Source of the DNA: Zobellia nedashkovskayae
GTDB taxonomy: Bacteria > Bacteroidota > Bacteroidia > Flavobacteriales > Flavobacteriaceae
Direction: 5' to 3'
NCBI RefSeq assembly: GCF_015330125.1
Contig: NZ_JADDXR010000002.1
Span: 4,724,685-4,788,684, forward strand
Length of the DNA: 64,000 nucleotides
Part shown: piece after piece, positions 17,742 to 27,211 of the stretch
How positions within the stretch are numbered: the first letter of the stretch is position 1
Layout: each line of letters begins with the position of its first letter
Program-made: the position numbers and the translations under genes
The notes under the pieces: generated by a model
Told to the model about the DNA's origin: nothing
Seen by the model: only the letters and a program-made list of their open reading frames with translations
Database searches by the model: none

Positions 17742-18725
17742 TTAGAGCGATTTGTACGCCTTAAGAATACGCTCTATTTTTTGGTTTTTATCTTCATTTA
17801 CAACTTTACGTTCAGGATTTTCATTAAACCATTTTAAGGTTCTTCTGATGCCTTCTGAAAAAGGAATGGTTGCCTTAAAGTCAGGCACAAATGTTTTGAT
17901 TTTGGAATTGTCAAAAATTACACTTTCACCTTTATCTGCTAAAAGCGTACCTGTAAACGATGGTTCAATTTTACATATAAAATCTGAAGCAATATGCACT
18001 ACCCTAGCCTCATACCCCAGCGCATCTGCGAAAATTTTGTAAATCATATTCCAACTCAATATTTCGTCGGACGTAATATGAAAAGCATGGCCAATAGCTG
18101 TTGTCAACCCTAACAAACCTACAAAGCCTTTTGCAAAATCATCTGCATGGGTAACTGTCCATAAAGAGGTACCATCTCCATGAACAATAATTTCTTCGCC
18201 ATTTATAATACGTTTGGCTGTTGTCCATTCTCTGAAACCACCTATGGCAATAGGAATTACCGTGTCATAGGTTAATGATGGACGGACTATGGTAATAGGA
18301 AAACCTGTTTCCCGATATGCTTTCATTAAACGGTCTTCACTTCTAATTTTTTCTTGAGAATAATCCCATAAATTATTACAAAGCGGAGTTGATTCCGTTA
18401 TAACAGGATATTGCAAAGGAGTCTGATAACAAGAAGCCGAACTGATAAAAATGTACTGCTTTGTCTTCCCTTGAAACAAGGCAATATCACGCTCTATATC
18501 CTCCGGGGTAAAAGCTATCCAATTCACTACTACATCCCAACTGTGGTTTTGTAATTCAGAAAGTTCTTCTGGTTTATTTATATCGCCAAAAATAGTATTC
18601 ACACCTGGTAATCCAGCTTTATTGGTACCTCTGTTTAAGTGATAGAGGTCAATACCTTTTTCTATTGCCAAGTGACTAGATGCTGTGCTTATATTTCCTG
18701 TTCCCCCTATAAATAAAACCTTCAT
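17742..18725 (-). CDS. NAD-dependent epimerase/dehydratase-like SDR protein
   Basis: 327 residues. The N-terminal Rossmann motif VLFIGGTGNIS (3-13) is of the extended/atypical SDR kind, followed by the substrate domain. The usual YxxxK pair is replaced in context by WDYSQEKIRSED, which still offers Tyr and Lys. It resembles sugar-nucleotide epimerases and CSP41-like proteins; substrate not known. Cytoplasmic. Monocistronic, convergent with the PaiB-like gene. Confidence 0.85.
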   Translation of the reverse strand: MKVLFIGGTGNISTASSHLAIEKGIDLYHLNRGTNKAGLPGVNTIFGDINKPEELSELQNHSWDVVVNWIAFTPEDIERDIALFQGKTKQYIFISSASCYQTPLQYPVITESTPLCNNLWDYSQEKIRSEDRLMKAYRETGFPITIVRPSLTYDTVIPIAIGGFREWTTAKRIINGEEIIVHGDGTSLWTVTHADDFAKGFVGLLGLTTAIGHAFHITSDEILSWNMIYKIFADALGYEARVVHIASDFICKIEPSFTGTLLADKGESVIFDNSKIKTFVPDFKATIPFSEGIRRTLKWFNENPERKVVNEDKNQKIERILKAYKSL

Positions 18726-18912
18726 TGTAGTATATTTTATTCGTTACTCGAATATAAACATAAGCAACGATAATTCTATAAAACTTAAGTGCCGAAATAG
18801 GTAAAACACCTCACCATTAAGGAAGAATTTTAAATAGCACGCAACAAAACTGTATTTTTGAAAGATGGGCAATCTGCCAATTTAGAAACTTTGATCCATA
18901 AGATAAAAAAAA

Positions 18913-19278
18913 ATGGCTTACGACGAATATCTTGCTGATAGGTCTAGACAGATCTTAAAACAGAAACACGTTTACTTTGAAGAAAAGAAAATGATGGGCA
19001 GCCTTTGTTTTATGGTCGATGAAAAAATGTGTTTTGCTATTAGCATAGATAAAGACACCGATTCTTCGCGTATGATGGCTAGAATAGGAAAAGAGAATTA
19101 CGATAAAACTCTACAGCAACCGCATTGTAGACCTATGGATATAACCGGCCGAAAAATGAAAAGCTATATTTATGTTGATGCCGATGGAATGGATACGGAA
19201 GAAGACCTTGAACATTGGATTCAACTTTGCCTAGATTTTAACCCTTTGGCCAAAAAGAGTAAGAAGAGCAAAAAATAA
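18913..19278 (+). CDS. TfoX/Sxy N-terminal-domain protein
   Basis: 121 residues covering a single TfoX_N domain: EKKMMGSLCFMVDEKMCFAI, then RIGKENYDKTL and a C-terminal KSYIYVDADGMDTEEDLEHWI. A lysine-rich tail (KKSKKSKK) ends it. In gammaproteobacteria TfoX/Sxy with an additional C-terminal domain induces competence; short one-domain forms like this are widespread and their role is unknown. A box TATTTTTG at 18853-18860 could serve as -7 element. Ends at a terminator shared with dps. Confidence 0.85.
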   Translation: MAYDEYLADRSRQILKQKHVYFEEKKMMGSLCFMVDEKMCFAISIDKDTDSSRMMARIGKENYDKTLQQPHCRPMDITGRKMKSYIYVDADGMDTEEDLEHWIQLCLDFNPLAKKSKKSKK

Positions 19279-19317
19279 AAAATCCCCGATAAACACTAAA
19301 GTCCATCGGGGATTTTT
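19277..19317. terminator. Bidirectional terminator between TfoX-like gene and dps
   Basis: AAAAATCCCCGAT pairs with ATCGGGGATTTTT around a 14-nt loop. It overlaps the TfoX-like stop codon and serves both convergent genes. Confidence 0.85.
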
Positions 19318-19335
19318 CATCTATAATCACCTAAA

Positions 19336-19815
19336 CTATATTTCTTCGGTCAACCAAGCTTTCATCATCCAAACCGTTTTTTCCTGGCCTGTAATAAAAT
19401 CGCTCATCATAGAGTTGGTACCTTCATCACCAGACTCACCTGAAGCATCTAAAATTCGTCTCTCAATAACCAAAAGACCTTTTAATGAATCTACTACCAA
19501 ACGAATAGCATCTTCATCTTTACTTATATTTTTACCTACCGGCACTTTTGAATTTTTTATATAATCCTCAAAAGTATGCAATGGCACTCCCCCTAAAGTA
19601 AGAATACGTTCAGCAATCTCATCTACATTAAGATTTGCCTCTGTATATAGCTCTTCAAATTTTGGGTGAAGCTCAAAAAAGCGTTTCCCTTTTATATTCC
19701 AATGAATACCTCTTAAATTTTGGTAGTAACGTTGAAAATTCGCTAACAACTCGTTTAAGTCTTCGCTTAATGATTTTGAATCTTTTTCGCTTAATCCTAT
19801 ACTATTTAGTTTCAT
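19336..19815 (-). CDS. dps: Dps family DNA-protecting ferritin-like protein
   Basis: With the ATG at 19815 the protein has 159 residues, the usual Dps length, starting MKLNSIGLSEKDSKSL; the frame is open 38 codons further (to 19929) but that would overlap the divergent oxyR gene. Ferroxidase-centre residues sit in GIHWNIKGKRFFELHPKF (His) and NVDEIAERILTLGG (Asp, Glu). Dps dodecamers oxidise Fe(II) with hydrogen peroxide and store the iron, guarding DNA. The short shared region with oxyR points to peroxide-dependent control by OxyR. Confidence 0.93.
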   Translation of the reverse strand: MKLNSIGLSEKDSKSLSEDLNELLANFQRYYQNLRGIHWNIKGKRFFELHPKFEELYTEANLNVDEIAERILTLGGVPLHTFEDYIKNSKVPVGKNISKDEDAIRLVVDSLKGLLVIERRILDASGESGDEGTNSMMSDFITGQEKTVWMMKAWLTEEI

Positions 19816-19869
19816 GGTTCTTGTTGTTTTAACTATAGTATAAAGGTACCCAATATTAGACCCTACTTC

Positions 19870-19883
19870 ATGATAGATATCAT
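19870..19883. promoter_or_regulatory. Dyad in the dps/oxyR intergenic region
   Basis: ATGATAGATATCAT is an inverted repeat (ATGATA and TATCAT around GA), followed at once by another GATAG. Its position midway between the divergent dps and oxyR starts suits an OxyR operator. It only partly resembles the enteric ATAG-N7-CTAT motif, so the assignment is tentative. Confidence 0.35.
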
Positions 19884-19922
19884 TGATAGTTTTTATATTT
19901 TTATCACTAGAATTTATAGCAA

Positions 19923-20861
19923 ATGACAATTACTCAATTACAATATGTGCTGGCCGTTGCCGAGCATAAAAACTTCACCTTAGCTGCAGAAAAAAGCTTC
20001 GTTACGCAACCTACCTTAAGTATGCAAGTACAAAAGTTAGAAGACGAGCTAGATGTCTTGATTTTTGATAGAAGTAAAAAACCTATTTCTATTACAGAGG
20101 TAGGAGCAAAAATAGTGGCGCAGGCCAAAAACATCGTAAATGAAGCCAGTAGAATAAAGGATGTAGTAGATCAAGAAAAGGGATTTATAGGAGGTGATTT
20201 CACTTTAGGGATTATCCCTACCATAATGCCCACACTACTCCCCATGTTTCTTAAGACTTTTATAAACAAGTACCCTAAGGTAAACTTGATTATAAAAGAA
20301 CAGAGCACAGAAACGCTAATTCGTAATATTCAAGATGGTCATATAGATGCGGCCATTGCTGCCACACCACTGGGTATTGAGTTTATAAAAGAACGGCCTT
20401 TGTATTACGAGCCGTTTGTAGGCTATGTACCAAAAGAGCATAGACTTGGTAAGTCAAAAACATTAAAGCCAGAAGATTTAGATATTAGTGATGTACTGCT
20501 ATTACAGGATGGTCATTGCTTTAGGGATAATGTAATTAACCTATGTAAAGCGCCACGGAATTTGGACACCAAGCAATTTCGTTTGGAAAGTGGCAGTTTT
20601 GAGACATTGATCAATCTAGCGGATGAAGAACTTGGAATGACTTTACTGCCCTATTTAAACACTTTGGTTTTAGACGAAAAAAAGAAAAGTAAATTGAAGT
20701 ATTTTGATAAACCCTCTCCAGCTCGAGAAGTAAGTTTAATTTACCACAAAAGTGAACTGAAAATTCAAATTACAAATGCGTTAAGAGATGTCATCTCTAG
20801 TATTGTTAGAGGAGCCATCGCTTTTCAAGATGTACAGATTATCAGTCCTATTAATAAATAA
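19923..20861 (+). CDS. oxyR: LysR-family hydrogen-peroxide sensor OxyR
   Basis: 312 residues: LysR winged helix (1-60, MTITQLQYVLAVAEHKNFT, then TLSMQVQKLEDEL) and a substrate-binding fold. The two redox cysteines occur in DGHCFRDNVINLC; counting gives Cys199 and Cys208, the same numbers and spacing as in E. coli OxyR, where they form the peroxide-induced disulphide. So it should be a working peroxide-responsive activator. Divergent from dps, its expected target, with about 107 bases between the starts. Confidence 0.95.
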   Translation: MTITQLQYVLAVAEHKNFTLAAEKSFVTQPTLSMQVQKLEDELDVLIFDRSKKPISITEVGAKIVAQAKNIVNEASRIKDVVDQEKGFIGGDFTLGIIPTIMPTLLPMFLKTFINKYPKVNLIIKEQSTETLIRNIQDGHIDAAIAATPLGIEFIKERPLYYEPFVGYVPKEHRLGKSKTLKPEDLDISDVLLLQDGHCFRDNVINLCKAPRNLDTKQFRLESGSFETLINLADEELGMTLLPYLNTLVLDEKKKSKLKYFDKPSPAREVSLIYHKSELKIQITNALRDVISSIVRGAIAFQDVQIISPINK

Positions 20862-20925
20862 ATTATTACCCATTCATCTCTATAGCCAAATTTTGCTGTA
20901 CTGGTCCATGATTGGGTACCGACAA

Positions 20926-20955
20926 TAAAAAAGCCCTCTATTTAGAGGGCTATTA
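20926..20955. terminator. Bidirectional terminator after oxyR
   Basis: AGCCCTCTA pairs with TAGAGGGCT around TT, preceded by six A residues. It serves oxyR and, read the other way, the 65-residue gene whose stop codon is right beside it. Confidence 0.75.
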
Positions 20956-20956
20956 A

Positions 20957-21154
20957 TTATGATTTTATATAAATAAGCGTTTGTTCGAGTTCTGGTTTAT
21001 CTGTAATAAACTGCTGTAACCAGAGTTCTAGTTCTTCAATTTCTTCGGGAAGCAACATTGATACTGCTTTTTGAAGTTCTTTAATGAACAATTTCGCGTC
21101 AAAACTAACTTTTTTCAATACCGTTTTAGAGTATTCAAGCATAGCTCTAGCCAT
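20957..21154 (-). CDS. Conserved small protein of Bacteroidota, function unknown
   Basis: 65 residues, beginning MARAMLEYSKTVLKKVSFD and mostly helical, with no membrane segment and many Glu and Leu residues (LLPEEIEELELWLQQF). I recognise this pattern (ARAM..Y.KTVL.KVSFD..LF.KEL.KA...L.P.E..EL) as a small protein shared across Bacteroidota but know no function. The start is well placed and a terminator follows, which supports a real gene. Flanked by oxyR and the PBP4 gene. Confidence 0.75.
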   Translation of the reverse strand: MARAMLEYSKTVLKKVSFDAKLFIKELQKAVSMLLPEEIEELELWLQQFITDKPELEQTLIYIKS

Positions 21155-21307
21155 ATGTCAAAATGTTTAAGTTATTAGTTGTTTAAGAGATAATCTCTCT
21201 CTATAAAGTTAAACAATAATGCATTTACTATATTGCTTAGGCGCTGTTAAATGTAAGCCAATTTCTTGTTAAATGCCCTCGATACGGGTACTAACACACT
21301 TTTAAAA

Positions 21308-22576
21308 ATGAAAAAAATACTATTTATACTTCTTGCCTCCATTTCACTAACTAACTGTAAATCATATAAAAAGACTATTTCCAAGTCTACAGATACCATT
21401 ATTTTATCTGACTTTTATAAAAATCAGTTTGTAGGCTTGCTGGTATTAGACCCAGAAACAAACGATACTTTATACTCTAACAAAAGTAAGAAATACTTTA
21501 CACCTGCTAGTAACACCAAAATTTTCACTTTGTTTGCTTCTTTACAGTTATTACCCCAACAGGTCCCTGCTTTAAAATATGCTATAAAAAATAATATGGT
21601 ATATATTGAAGGAACGGGAGACCCTTCTTTCCTACACCCGTATTTTAAGGACAGTACCGCTTTTCATTTTTTACAAAAACATGATGCCATAGTTCTTGAC
21701 CTGAATAATTTTGAAGACGAAAAATTAGGTCAAGGATGGGCGTGGGACGATTATCAATATTACTATCAACCAGAAATAACTTCCTTACCACTTTACGGTA
21801 ATGTTACTAGCATTTCAAACACAAACGGACTAAACGTAACACCTGATTTTTTTAAGGATAATGTTGTGCGCACATGGTATAAAAAGTATAGGGAATTGGA
21901 AAAAAACACATTTTACTTTTCACGTTCCCGTAAAGACACGATTGAGATTCCCTTTCGCACAGATTCTGTATTAACCAAACAATTGTTAGAATCTGCTCTG
22001 AACAAGAAAATAAGCTTGTCCAAACAATCTATTATAGGCGAAAAACAAATTCTCTATGGACAACCATCAGATTCTCTTTTTGTACGGATGATGCACGAAA
22101 GTGATAATTTTATTGCAGAACAATTATTGGTTTTGTCATCGTCTACCCTTTCCGATACCCTTAGCGGCAAAAAAACAAGAGAGTACATTCTTGAAAACCA
22201 ATTAGCCAATTTACAACAACCTCCAAGATGGGTTGATGGTTCCGGGCTTTCCCGTTATAATCTCTTTACTCCAGAGTCTATGGTTGCTGTTCTTAACAAA
22301 ATGTACAAAACTGTACCACGCCAGCGGTTATTCTCCATTTTTCCAGAGAACGCAGTTTCAGGAACTTTAAAAGAATGGAATTACGACGGAGGATATCCAA
22401 AATTATATGCAAAGTCCGGTAGTCTAAGTAATAATTACTGCCTGAGCGGGTATCTTATTACAAAGACAGGAAAAACATTGATTTTTAGTTTTATGAACAA
22501 TCATTACCAACAACCCACCTCTGAGGTAAAAAAGAAGATGCAACAGGTGCTACGGCAAATAGCAGATTCGTATTAA
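21308..22576 (+). CDS. D-alanyl-D-alanine carboxypeptidase/endopeptidase, PBP4 (S13) family, lipoprotein
   Basis: Starting at the ATG at 21308 the protein has 422 residues and a lipoprotein signal (SLTNC, Cys17); a 14-codon extension upstream would spoil this. The serine-peptidase S13 motifs are all present: SxxK as TPASNTKIFTL (Ser68, Lys71), SxN as HESDNFIAEQLL, and KSG as YAKSGSLSNNYC in place of KTG. Such enzymes cut D-Ala-D-Ala and cross-bridges of peptidoglycan in the periplasm. Length is close to the family norm. Monocistronic. Confidence 0.92.
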   Translation: MKKILFILLASISLTNCKSYKKTISKSTDTIILSDFYKNQFVGLLVLDPETNDTLYSNKSKKYFTPASNTKIFTLFASLQLLPQQVPALKYAIKNNMVYIEGTGDPSFLHPYFKDSTAFHFLQKHDAIVLDLNNFEDEKLGQGWAWDDYQYYYQPEITSLPLYGNVTSISNTNGLNVTPDFFKDNVVRTWYKKYRELEKNTFYFSRSRKDTIEIPFRTDSVLTKQLLESALNKKISLSKQSIIGEKQILYGQPSDSLFVRMMHESDNFIAEQLLVLSSSTLSDTLSGKKTREYILENQLANLQQPPRWVDGSGLSRYNLFTPESMVAVLNKMYKTVPRQRLFSIFPENAVSGTLKEWNYDGGYPKLYAKSGSLSNNYCLSGYLITKTGKTLIFSFMNNHYQQPTSEVKKKMQQVLRQIADSY

Positions 22577-22607
22577 AGCAAAAATATAGGATTTAACTAA
22601 AAGTTGA

Positions 22608-23192
22608 CTAGTCTAGCAGCTTATGAACAGCCGCGTATTGCAATAAAAGAATGGTTTTAGCGTCTTTGATTTCACCAGAGGTAATCATATTCATAGCTAC
22701 GTCAAACGGATATTCAAGAACCTCAATGTTCTCGGTCTCGTCTTCTGCGCCACCACCATCTCCAATTTTCATTTTTTCCTCATAGGCACCCACAAAGAAA
22801 TGAAGTATCTCCGTAACCGAACCTGGTGACATATACGATTCAAACACTTTTTTGACGTTTTCTATCTTGTAACCAGTTTCTTCTTCCACTTCTTTTCTGA
22901 TGCAATCTTCAGGGTTATCACCATCTAAAAGACCAGCACAGACTTCTATCATCATGCCACTAGGATTACCATTTATATAGGTAGGCATGCGAAATTGTTT
23001 TGTTAACACCACCGTACCCTTTTTCTGATTGTACAATAGAATTGCTGCTCCATTGCCGCGATCATAGGCTTCACGCTGTTGGGTTTCCCATGAACCATCT
23101 TCTTTTTGATACTCGTAAACATACTTGTTTAAGGTATACCAATTATCTGATAAGACTTCCTTTTTGATGTTCTTTATGGTGCCGTTTTTCAC
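22608..23192 (-). CDS. nudK: NudK-type Nudix hydrolase (GDP-mannose pyrophosphatase-like)
   Basis: From a GTG at 23192 the protein has 194 residues, close to E. coli NudK (191), and begins [21 protein letters not shown]. The frame stays open to an ATG at 23318, but that start would overlap the response-regulator gene by 68 bases and adds a sequence unlike the family. The Nudix helix is the NudK variant [20 protein letters not shown]. NudK cleaves GDP-mannose and similar sugar nucleotides. Start is the uncertain part; the end is sure. Probably cotranscribed with the regulator upstream. Confidence 0.85.
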   Translation of the reverse strand: MKNGTIKNIKKEVLSDNWYTLNKYVYEYQKEDGSWETQQREAYDRGNGAAILLYNQKKGTVVLTKQFRMPTYINGNPSGMMIEVCAGLLDGDNPEDCIRKEVEEETGYKIENVKKVFESYMSPGSVTEILHFFVGAYEEKMKIGDGGGAEDETENIEVLEYPFDVAMNMITSGEIKDAKTILLLQYAAVHKLLD

Positions 23193-23250
23193 TGTAGCAT
23201 GTTCATACTGGGTTAATATTGAATCAAAACTAGTAACATTCAAGCGAATA

Positions 23251-23673
23251 TTATTCTTTAGTTTCTTCTTTTTCTCCAAAAATACGGCTAAGTGCCCGTT
23301 TTGAAATGGGTTTATCAAAATAACCTTTTACTACGGGATGGGTAGATGCACGTTGTCTTTCTTTTGTACTCAAAAATGCAGACAAAATATAAATATCAGA
23401 GCTTCTAACATGCTCCGGCATTTCTTCCAACTTTTCTAGAAATTCCCAACCATTCATTTTAGGCATGACCAAATCTAACAATATAACGTCTGGTAATTCT
23501 TTGTCTCCCTCAAGACTATCTGACAGTACTTTTAAAGCAACTTCAGCACTATCAAAATCTACTACATGATAAGGTTTTTTCAACTGCTCTATACCATAAC
23601 GTGCCGCAAATAACGAAACGAGATCGTCATCTATTATCCAAATTGTTAAGGGGGTCACGTTTTCAAATATCAT
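23251..23673 (-). CDS. Single-domain response regulator (receiver only)
   Basis: 140 residues: a complete receiver domain with acidic residues in WIIDDDLVS, the phosphoacceptor Asp in [16 protein letters not shown], Ser in ILSAF and Lys in YFDKPISK. No output domain, so it works by protein-protein contact, as a CheY- or Spo0F-like shuttle. No kinase lies next to it. Only about 58 bases separate it from the NudK start. Confidence 0.9.
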   Translation of the reverse strand: MIFENVTPLTIWIIDDDLVSLFAARYGIEQLKKPYHVVDFDSAEVALKVLSDSLEGDKELPDVILLDLVMPKMNGWEFLEKLEEMPEHVRSSDIYILSAFLSTKERQRASTHPVVKGYFDKPISKRALSRIFGEKEETKE

Positions 23674-23769
23674 AATTACACAAAATATAGTAAGAAAAAA
23701 CTTTCAAATCAAAAAAAAGACTCTTATTTAAAATAAATGTATGTAAAAGATTTATTATTACACCCCTTT

Positions 23770-24426
23770 TCAGGCTACTGTTACCGCTTTATTAAGGTAT
23801 CTTCTAAACGGAAGCATTTCTTTGTACACATTGATAATTTTTTTCTCAAAATTATCCCTAAATACTTCATCTGTAGGAAATTCGTGTGCCACGGCAAATG
23901 TTTTATTGCGTAAAATTTCAATATGTTCATGAGAATTTGAGAACCCTTTTGGTGCTTTTATTAACTTGGAATCTTCGTAAAGCCCCCCGAAAATATTTTT
24001 GAAAGATTTTTTGTCAATTATTTTCTGAAATACATCTCCATCATAATCTATGGCGTCACGTATACTTTTAAGCGTTGGAGAATCTGGCCGCCAAAACCCA
24101 CCTGCCATGATGCATCTTTCAATACCAATTTCAATATAAAAATCACCTGTTAAAGGTCTTTTGTCCAAACCCGCTCCAAAATGGTCTTTGTAAACCGGTT
24201 TGTTAGGGTGAAACATAAGATTATTATTAATCCGGTTAATTCCCTTCTTTCCCGGCGTATCATAATACTCATTATCTAAAGCAGCCATTACATCATTCAT
24301 ATGGTCTAACCATTTTACGAAATCTGTGCGTACTTCTTTATACCATTTACGGTTGGCATCCATCCACTCTTTGGAATTATTGGAATTGAGTGCCTTTAAA
24401 AACTCTATAAGGTTTTTGAAATCCAT
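23770..24426 (-). CDS. DUF2461 domain protein
   Basis: 218 residues covering one DUF2461 domain. Family blocks: FLKALNSNNSKEWMDANRKWY near the start, FHPNKPVYKDHFGAGLD, GDFYIEIG and a GGFWRPDSPTLKSIRDAID segment. No signal peptide. Function unknown across the family. Monocistronic as far as can be seen; the region ahead of the regulator gene (23674-23769) shows no terminator. Confidence 0.9.
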   Translation of the reverse strand: MDFKNLIEFLKALNSNNSKEWMDANRKWYKEVRTDFVKWLDHMNDVMAALDNEYYDTPGKKGINRINNNLMFHPNKPVYKDHFGAGLDKRPLTGDFYIEIGIERCIMAGGFWRPDSPTLKSIRDAIDYDGDVFQKIIDKKSFKNIFGGLYEDSKLIKAPKGFSNSHEHIEILRNKTFAVAHEFPTDEVFRDNFEKKIINVYKEMLPFRRYLNKAVTVA

Positions 24427-24488
24427 TTAAATATTACGACTGATGCGCATCTTATTATAAGTTAACCGATTCTCTATGGAGGTTCTTT

Positions 24489-25286
24489 CTAAAAACGATT
24501 ATCACCACCAACAATATCTCCTAAAGAACCTAAAATACTTCCTTCTCCTTTATCCTTGCCTCCTCTTGGAATAGAAGCCAAAACCCTACCCGCAAGTCTA
24601 CTAAATGGTAATGATTGAACGTAAACCGTTCCGGGACCTCTTAGGGTAGCAAAGAAAAGACCTTCACCTCCAAAAACCGTGTTTTTAATACCCCCTACGA
24701 ATTCTATATCGTAATCTACAGTTTGAGAAAAACCAACAATACAACCTGTATCTACTTTAAGGACTTCACCAGCAGCAAGTTCTTTTTTTGCCAAAGTACC
24801 ACCAGCATGTACAAAGGCCATACCATCTCCTTCTAATTTTTGCATGATGAAACCTTCTCCTCCAAATAAACCGCGACCCAATTTTTTAGAAAACTCTATA
24901 CCAACGGACACTCCTTTTGCTGCGCATAAAAAAGCATCTTTTTGACAGATGAACTTTCCTTGTTTTTCAGATAAATCTATAGGAAGAATTTTTCCTGGAT
25001 ATGGAGAAGCAAAACTAACTTGTTTTTTTCCCTGACCTATGTTTAAAAAAGCGGTCATAAAAAGACTTTCGCCAGTCAATATTCGTTTTCCTGCGGAAAA
25101 AATCTTTCCTAGTACGCTATTATCTTGATTAGAACCATCTCCAAAGATGGTATCCATTTTAATATCAGAATCCATCATCATAAAACTACCTGCTTCTGCT
25201 ACAACAGCTTCTTGCGGATCAAGTTCTATTTCTACATATTGCATTTCTTCACCAAAAATCTGGTAATCTATTTCGTGTGCGTTCAT
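24489..25286 (-). CDS. AIM24 / TIGR00266 family protein
   Basis: 265 residues, all-beta, glycine-rich. The family pattern is clear: VEIELDPQEAVVAEAGSFMMM, GKRILTGESLFMTAFLN, FASPYPGKILPIDL, FICQKDAFLCA, FVHAGGTLAKKEL and GPGTVYVQSLPFSRLA. The yeast homologue is a mitochondrial inner-membrane organiser; in bacteria the role is not known. No signal peptide. 62 bases upstream of DUF2461 and possibly cotranscribed. Confidence 0.92.
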   Translation of the reverse strand: MNAHEIDYQIFGEEMQYVEIELDPQEAVVAEAGSFMMMDSDIKMDTIFGDGSNQDNSVLGKIFSAGKRILTGESLFMTAFLNIGQGKKQVSFASPYPGKILPIDLSEKQGKFICQKDAFLCAAKGVSVGIEFSKKLGRGLFGGEGFIMQKLEGDGMAFVHAGGTLAKKELAAGEVLKVDTGCIVGFSQTVDYDIEFVGGIKNTVFGGEGLFFATLRGPGTVYVQSLPFSRLAGRVLASIPRGGKDKGEGSILGSLGDIVGGDNRF

Positions 25287-25485
25287 TTTTTGACATTTTT
25301 TTTAGTTTCAATATATGAGTAGTAAGGATGTTTTATTTGTTACAAAATACCACTTACTTTTATACTGAAGCAATAATTATCAATTAATGAAAACTTTATG
25401 TAATGTGAAAATCTATTTTTATTTCACGAATGAATTTGAACTTATGCTATAAACAACCTACAAAACAGGTAAATTCATGAAACCT

Positions 25486-26376
25486 TTAGTACAAGCTCTT
25501 AACCTTAGAATTATTTTTGAAAGAATATTTTAATCCAACGTTCAGATAGGAACTATTAGTCATTTCAAAATCATAAACTTCATCATTATTATAATCCTGA
25601 ATCTGCATACGATTGTATACCGTATACCCCCCTGTAACCGTAGCTTTAAAATTATCCCAAAAAGTGAAATTATAACCTAACCCTATTAAAAAACTGGTTT
25701 GCCTAAATGTACCTGTATAATCTTCTTTATAAACTTCTATACCATCATTAATATTACTAGTAAATCCTGTTAAACTAGCAAAACCTTCAAAATCATGATT
25801 CTCCCCCAATGACCATTTCACACCGCTATCTGGCGCACCTATTTTATAAGCCCAAGCATCATTTATTCTTTTGGTGTAGGCAATGATGGGAATTGGATGG
25901 TATAAACCATATTGTATATCATAGACAGCACCAACGGTCCACATACTATTTTTTTCCTCACTATACTTATTTAAAGTAACCAAGGCATTAAAAAATACAT
26001 CATCTGAGGTGATTTGTTGTTCATCAAAATTTGACGATACCTGAGATTCCCCCATTAGGTTCACATACCAATCATTACCCAAATTTCTTTGGTACTTAAA
26101 TTTTAAACTAAAGGAATTAAAATCTTCAATTTGATTCGTTTCAAAAGGTACATTTCTGTCTACAAAACTAAAACTTGAATTCTGAATTTTTCCTCCAATG
26201 GTTAGTTTTTCCTTGTTGGTATTAACTAATGGAATAGCAATACCTGCTTCTAGTTTAACTTGGCTTGCTATATCTGAACTTGGAAAAAATTCGGAGTTAA
26301 CATAAATATCATCTGTATCTTGGGCATAAGACCAATTAACTGCTATTAACACTAGGAGAATCAAGACTTTCTTCAT
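25486..26376 (-). CDS. Outer-membrane beta-barrel protein (DUF6268-like)
   Basis: 296 residues with a signal peptide (residues 1-18, ending SYAQD). The mature part is a run of alternating amphipathic strands (for example FSLKFKYQRNLGNDWYVNLMGES, shortened here: FSLKFKYQRNLG), rich in Tyr, Phe and Asn, ending in a terminal strand of the sort SYLNVGLKYSF. This is the look of a small outer-membrane barrel. I believe it fits DUF6268, which has no known function. Monocistronic. Confidence 0.75.
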   Translation of the reverse strand: MKKVLILLVLIAVNWSYAQDTDDIYVNSEFFPSSDIASQVKLEAGIAIPLVNTNKEKLTIGGKIQNSSFSFVDRNVPFETNQIEDFNSFSLKFKYQRNLGNDWYVNLMGESQVSSNFDEQQITSDDVFFNALVTLNKYSEEKNSMWTVGAVYDIQYGLYHPIPIIAYTKRINDAWAYKIGAPDSGVKWSLGENHDFEGFASLTGFTSNINDGIEVYKEDYTGTFRQTSFLIGLGYNFTFWDNFKATVTGGYTVYNRMQIQDYNNDEVYDFEMTNSSYLNVGLKYSFKNNSKVKSLY

Positions 26377-26622
26377 AAAACAACGTACATTAAAACTGGT
26401 TTCAAGAACGGTCTAATCCATTCTATACACCGTAAAAGTGTTGAAAATATGAAGCAAAATCAATCTTAATATATGTCCGGGAATACTATATAGAGCAAAA
26501 GGGCTATTTCGTCTACCAAGCTAATTTCTTTTGGTAAATTTTAGGAATTACAGATTAGCAGCTTAAACATAAAGGTAGTTTTTGGAAGAATATTTTAAAG
26601 GTATATGTAATACTAGTAAGAA

Positions 26623-27078
26623 TCACTTCTTCACCCGAACCGTCCATTCAAATTTAAAAGTAGAGACCACTACCCCATCTTCGTTCACACCGATAGATTT
26701 CATCCAAAATGCTTGCCCTTCTCCTGTAGCAATAGTTTTATCTATAGCCTCTTTGATTAAGTGACCATCTTCACAGGTAAATGTAATTTTGCCGGTAGCT
26801 TTCTTAGAAAAGTTGGCAGTGTTATTAGCTACAAGCATAGATATTTTTTTACCGCTGTCTTTAATTTGAGCAATTACCATAGCCCCAGTACTGAGCTCTG
26901 CCGCCATTCCTTGTACGGCCCAAAACATACTTTTAAACGGATTTTGATTAAACCATTTATGAGTAACCGTTACAATTGCCTTCTTTTCATCCATATGTCG
27001 CAACCTAACCCCACACCACCATGCAGATGGTAATTTAAAGAAGGTAAATGTGTTGAACTTGCCCGTAGATACTGCCAT
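26623..27078 (-). CDS. DUF4442 hotdog-fold protein
   Basis: 151 residues. Segments FKLPSAWWCGVRLRHM, FNQNPFKSMFWAVQGMAAEL (the central helix) and the C-terminal strand pattern belong to DUF4442, a group within the hotdog superfamily related to acyl-CoA thioesterases (PaaI/YiiD-like). Enzyme activity is not proven. Cytoplasmic. Its promoter region is shared with the divergent DUF4870 gene. Confidence 0.85.
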   Translation of the reverse strand: MAVSTGKFNTFTFFKLPSAWWCGVRLRHMDEKKAIVTVTHKWFNQNPFKSMFWAVQGMAAELSTGAMVIAQIKDSGKKISMLVANNTANFSKKATGKITFTCEDGHLIKEAIDKTIATGEGQAFWMKSIGVNEDGVVVSTFKFEWTVRVKK

Positions 27079-27160
27079 GGTCTTATATATTTTCTCTAAA
27101 TGTATTGAAATTTTTTCTTTTTACAATTGTTAATTTCATGTTAATTTTTAGTACTTTGTT

Positions 27161-27192
27161 TTGCATAGTACCTTCTTTTAGACATATATTTG
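27161..27192 (+). promoter_or_regulatory. Promoter of the DUF4870 operon
   Basis: TTG at 27161-27163 and TATATTTG at 27185-27192, 21 bp apart, match the Bacteroidota -33/-7 consensus. The ATG follows 19 bases after the -7 box. Confidence 0.6.
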
Positions 27193-27211
27193 CATAAGAA
27201 ATTACTAAGCC

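Noticed and set aside
23193..23318. N-terminal extension of the NudK-type gene to an upstream ATG
   Set aside because: Would overlap the response-regulator gene by 68 bases and adds sequence unlike the family; the GTG start gives normal length.
25388..25453. 21-codon ATG frame between the AIM24 and beta-barrel genes
   Set aside because: Too short and without any hydrophobic or basic pattern; AT-rich chance frame.
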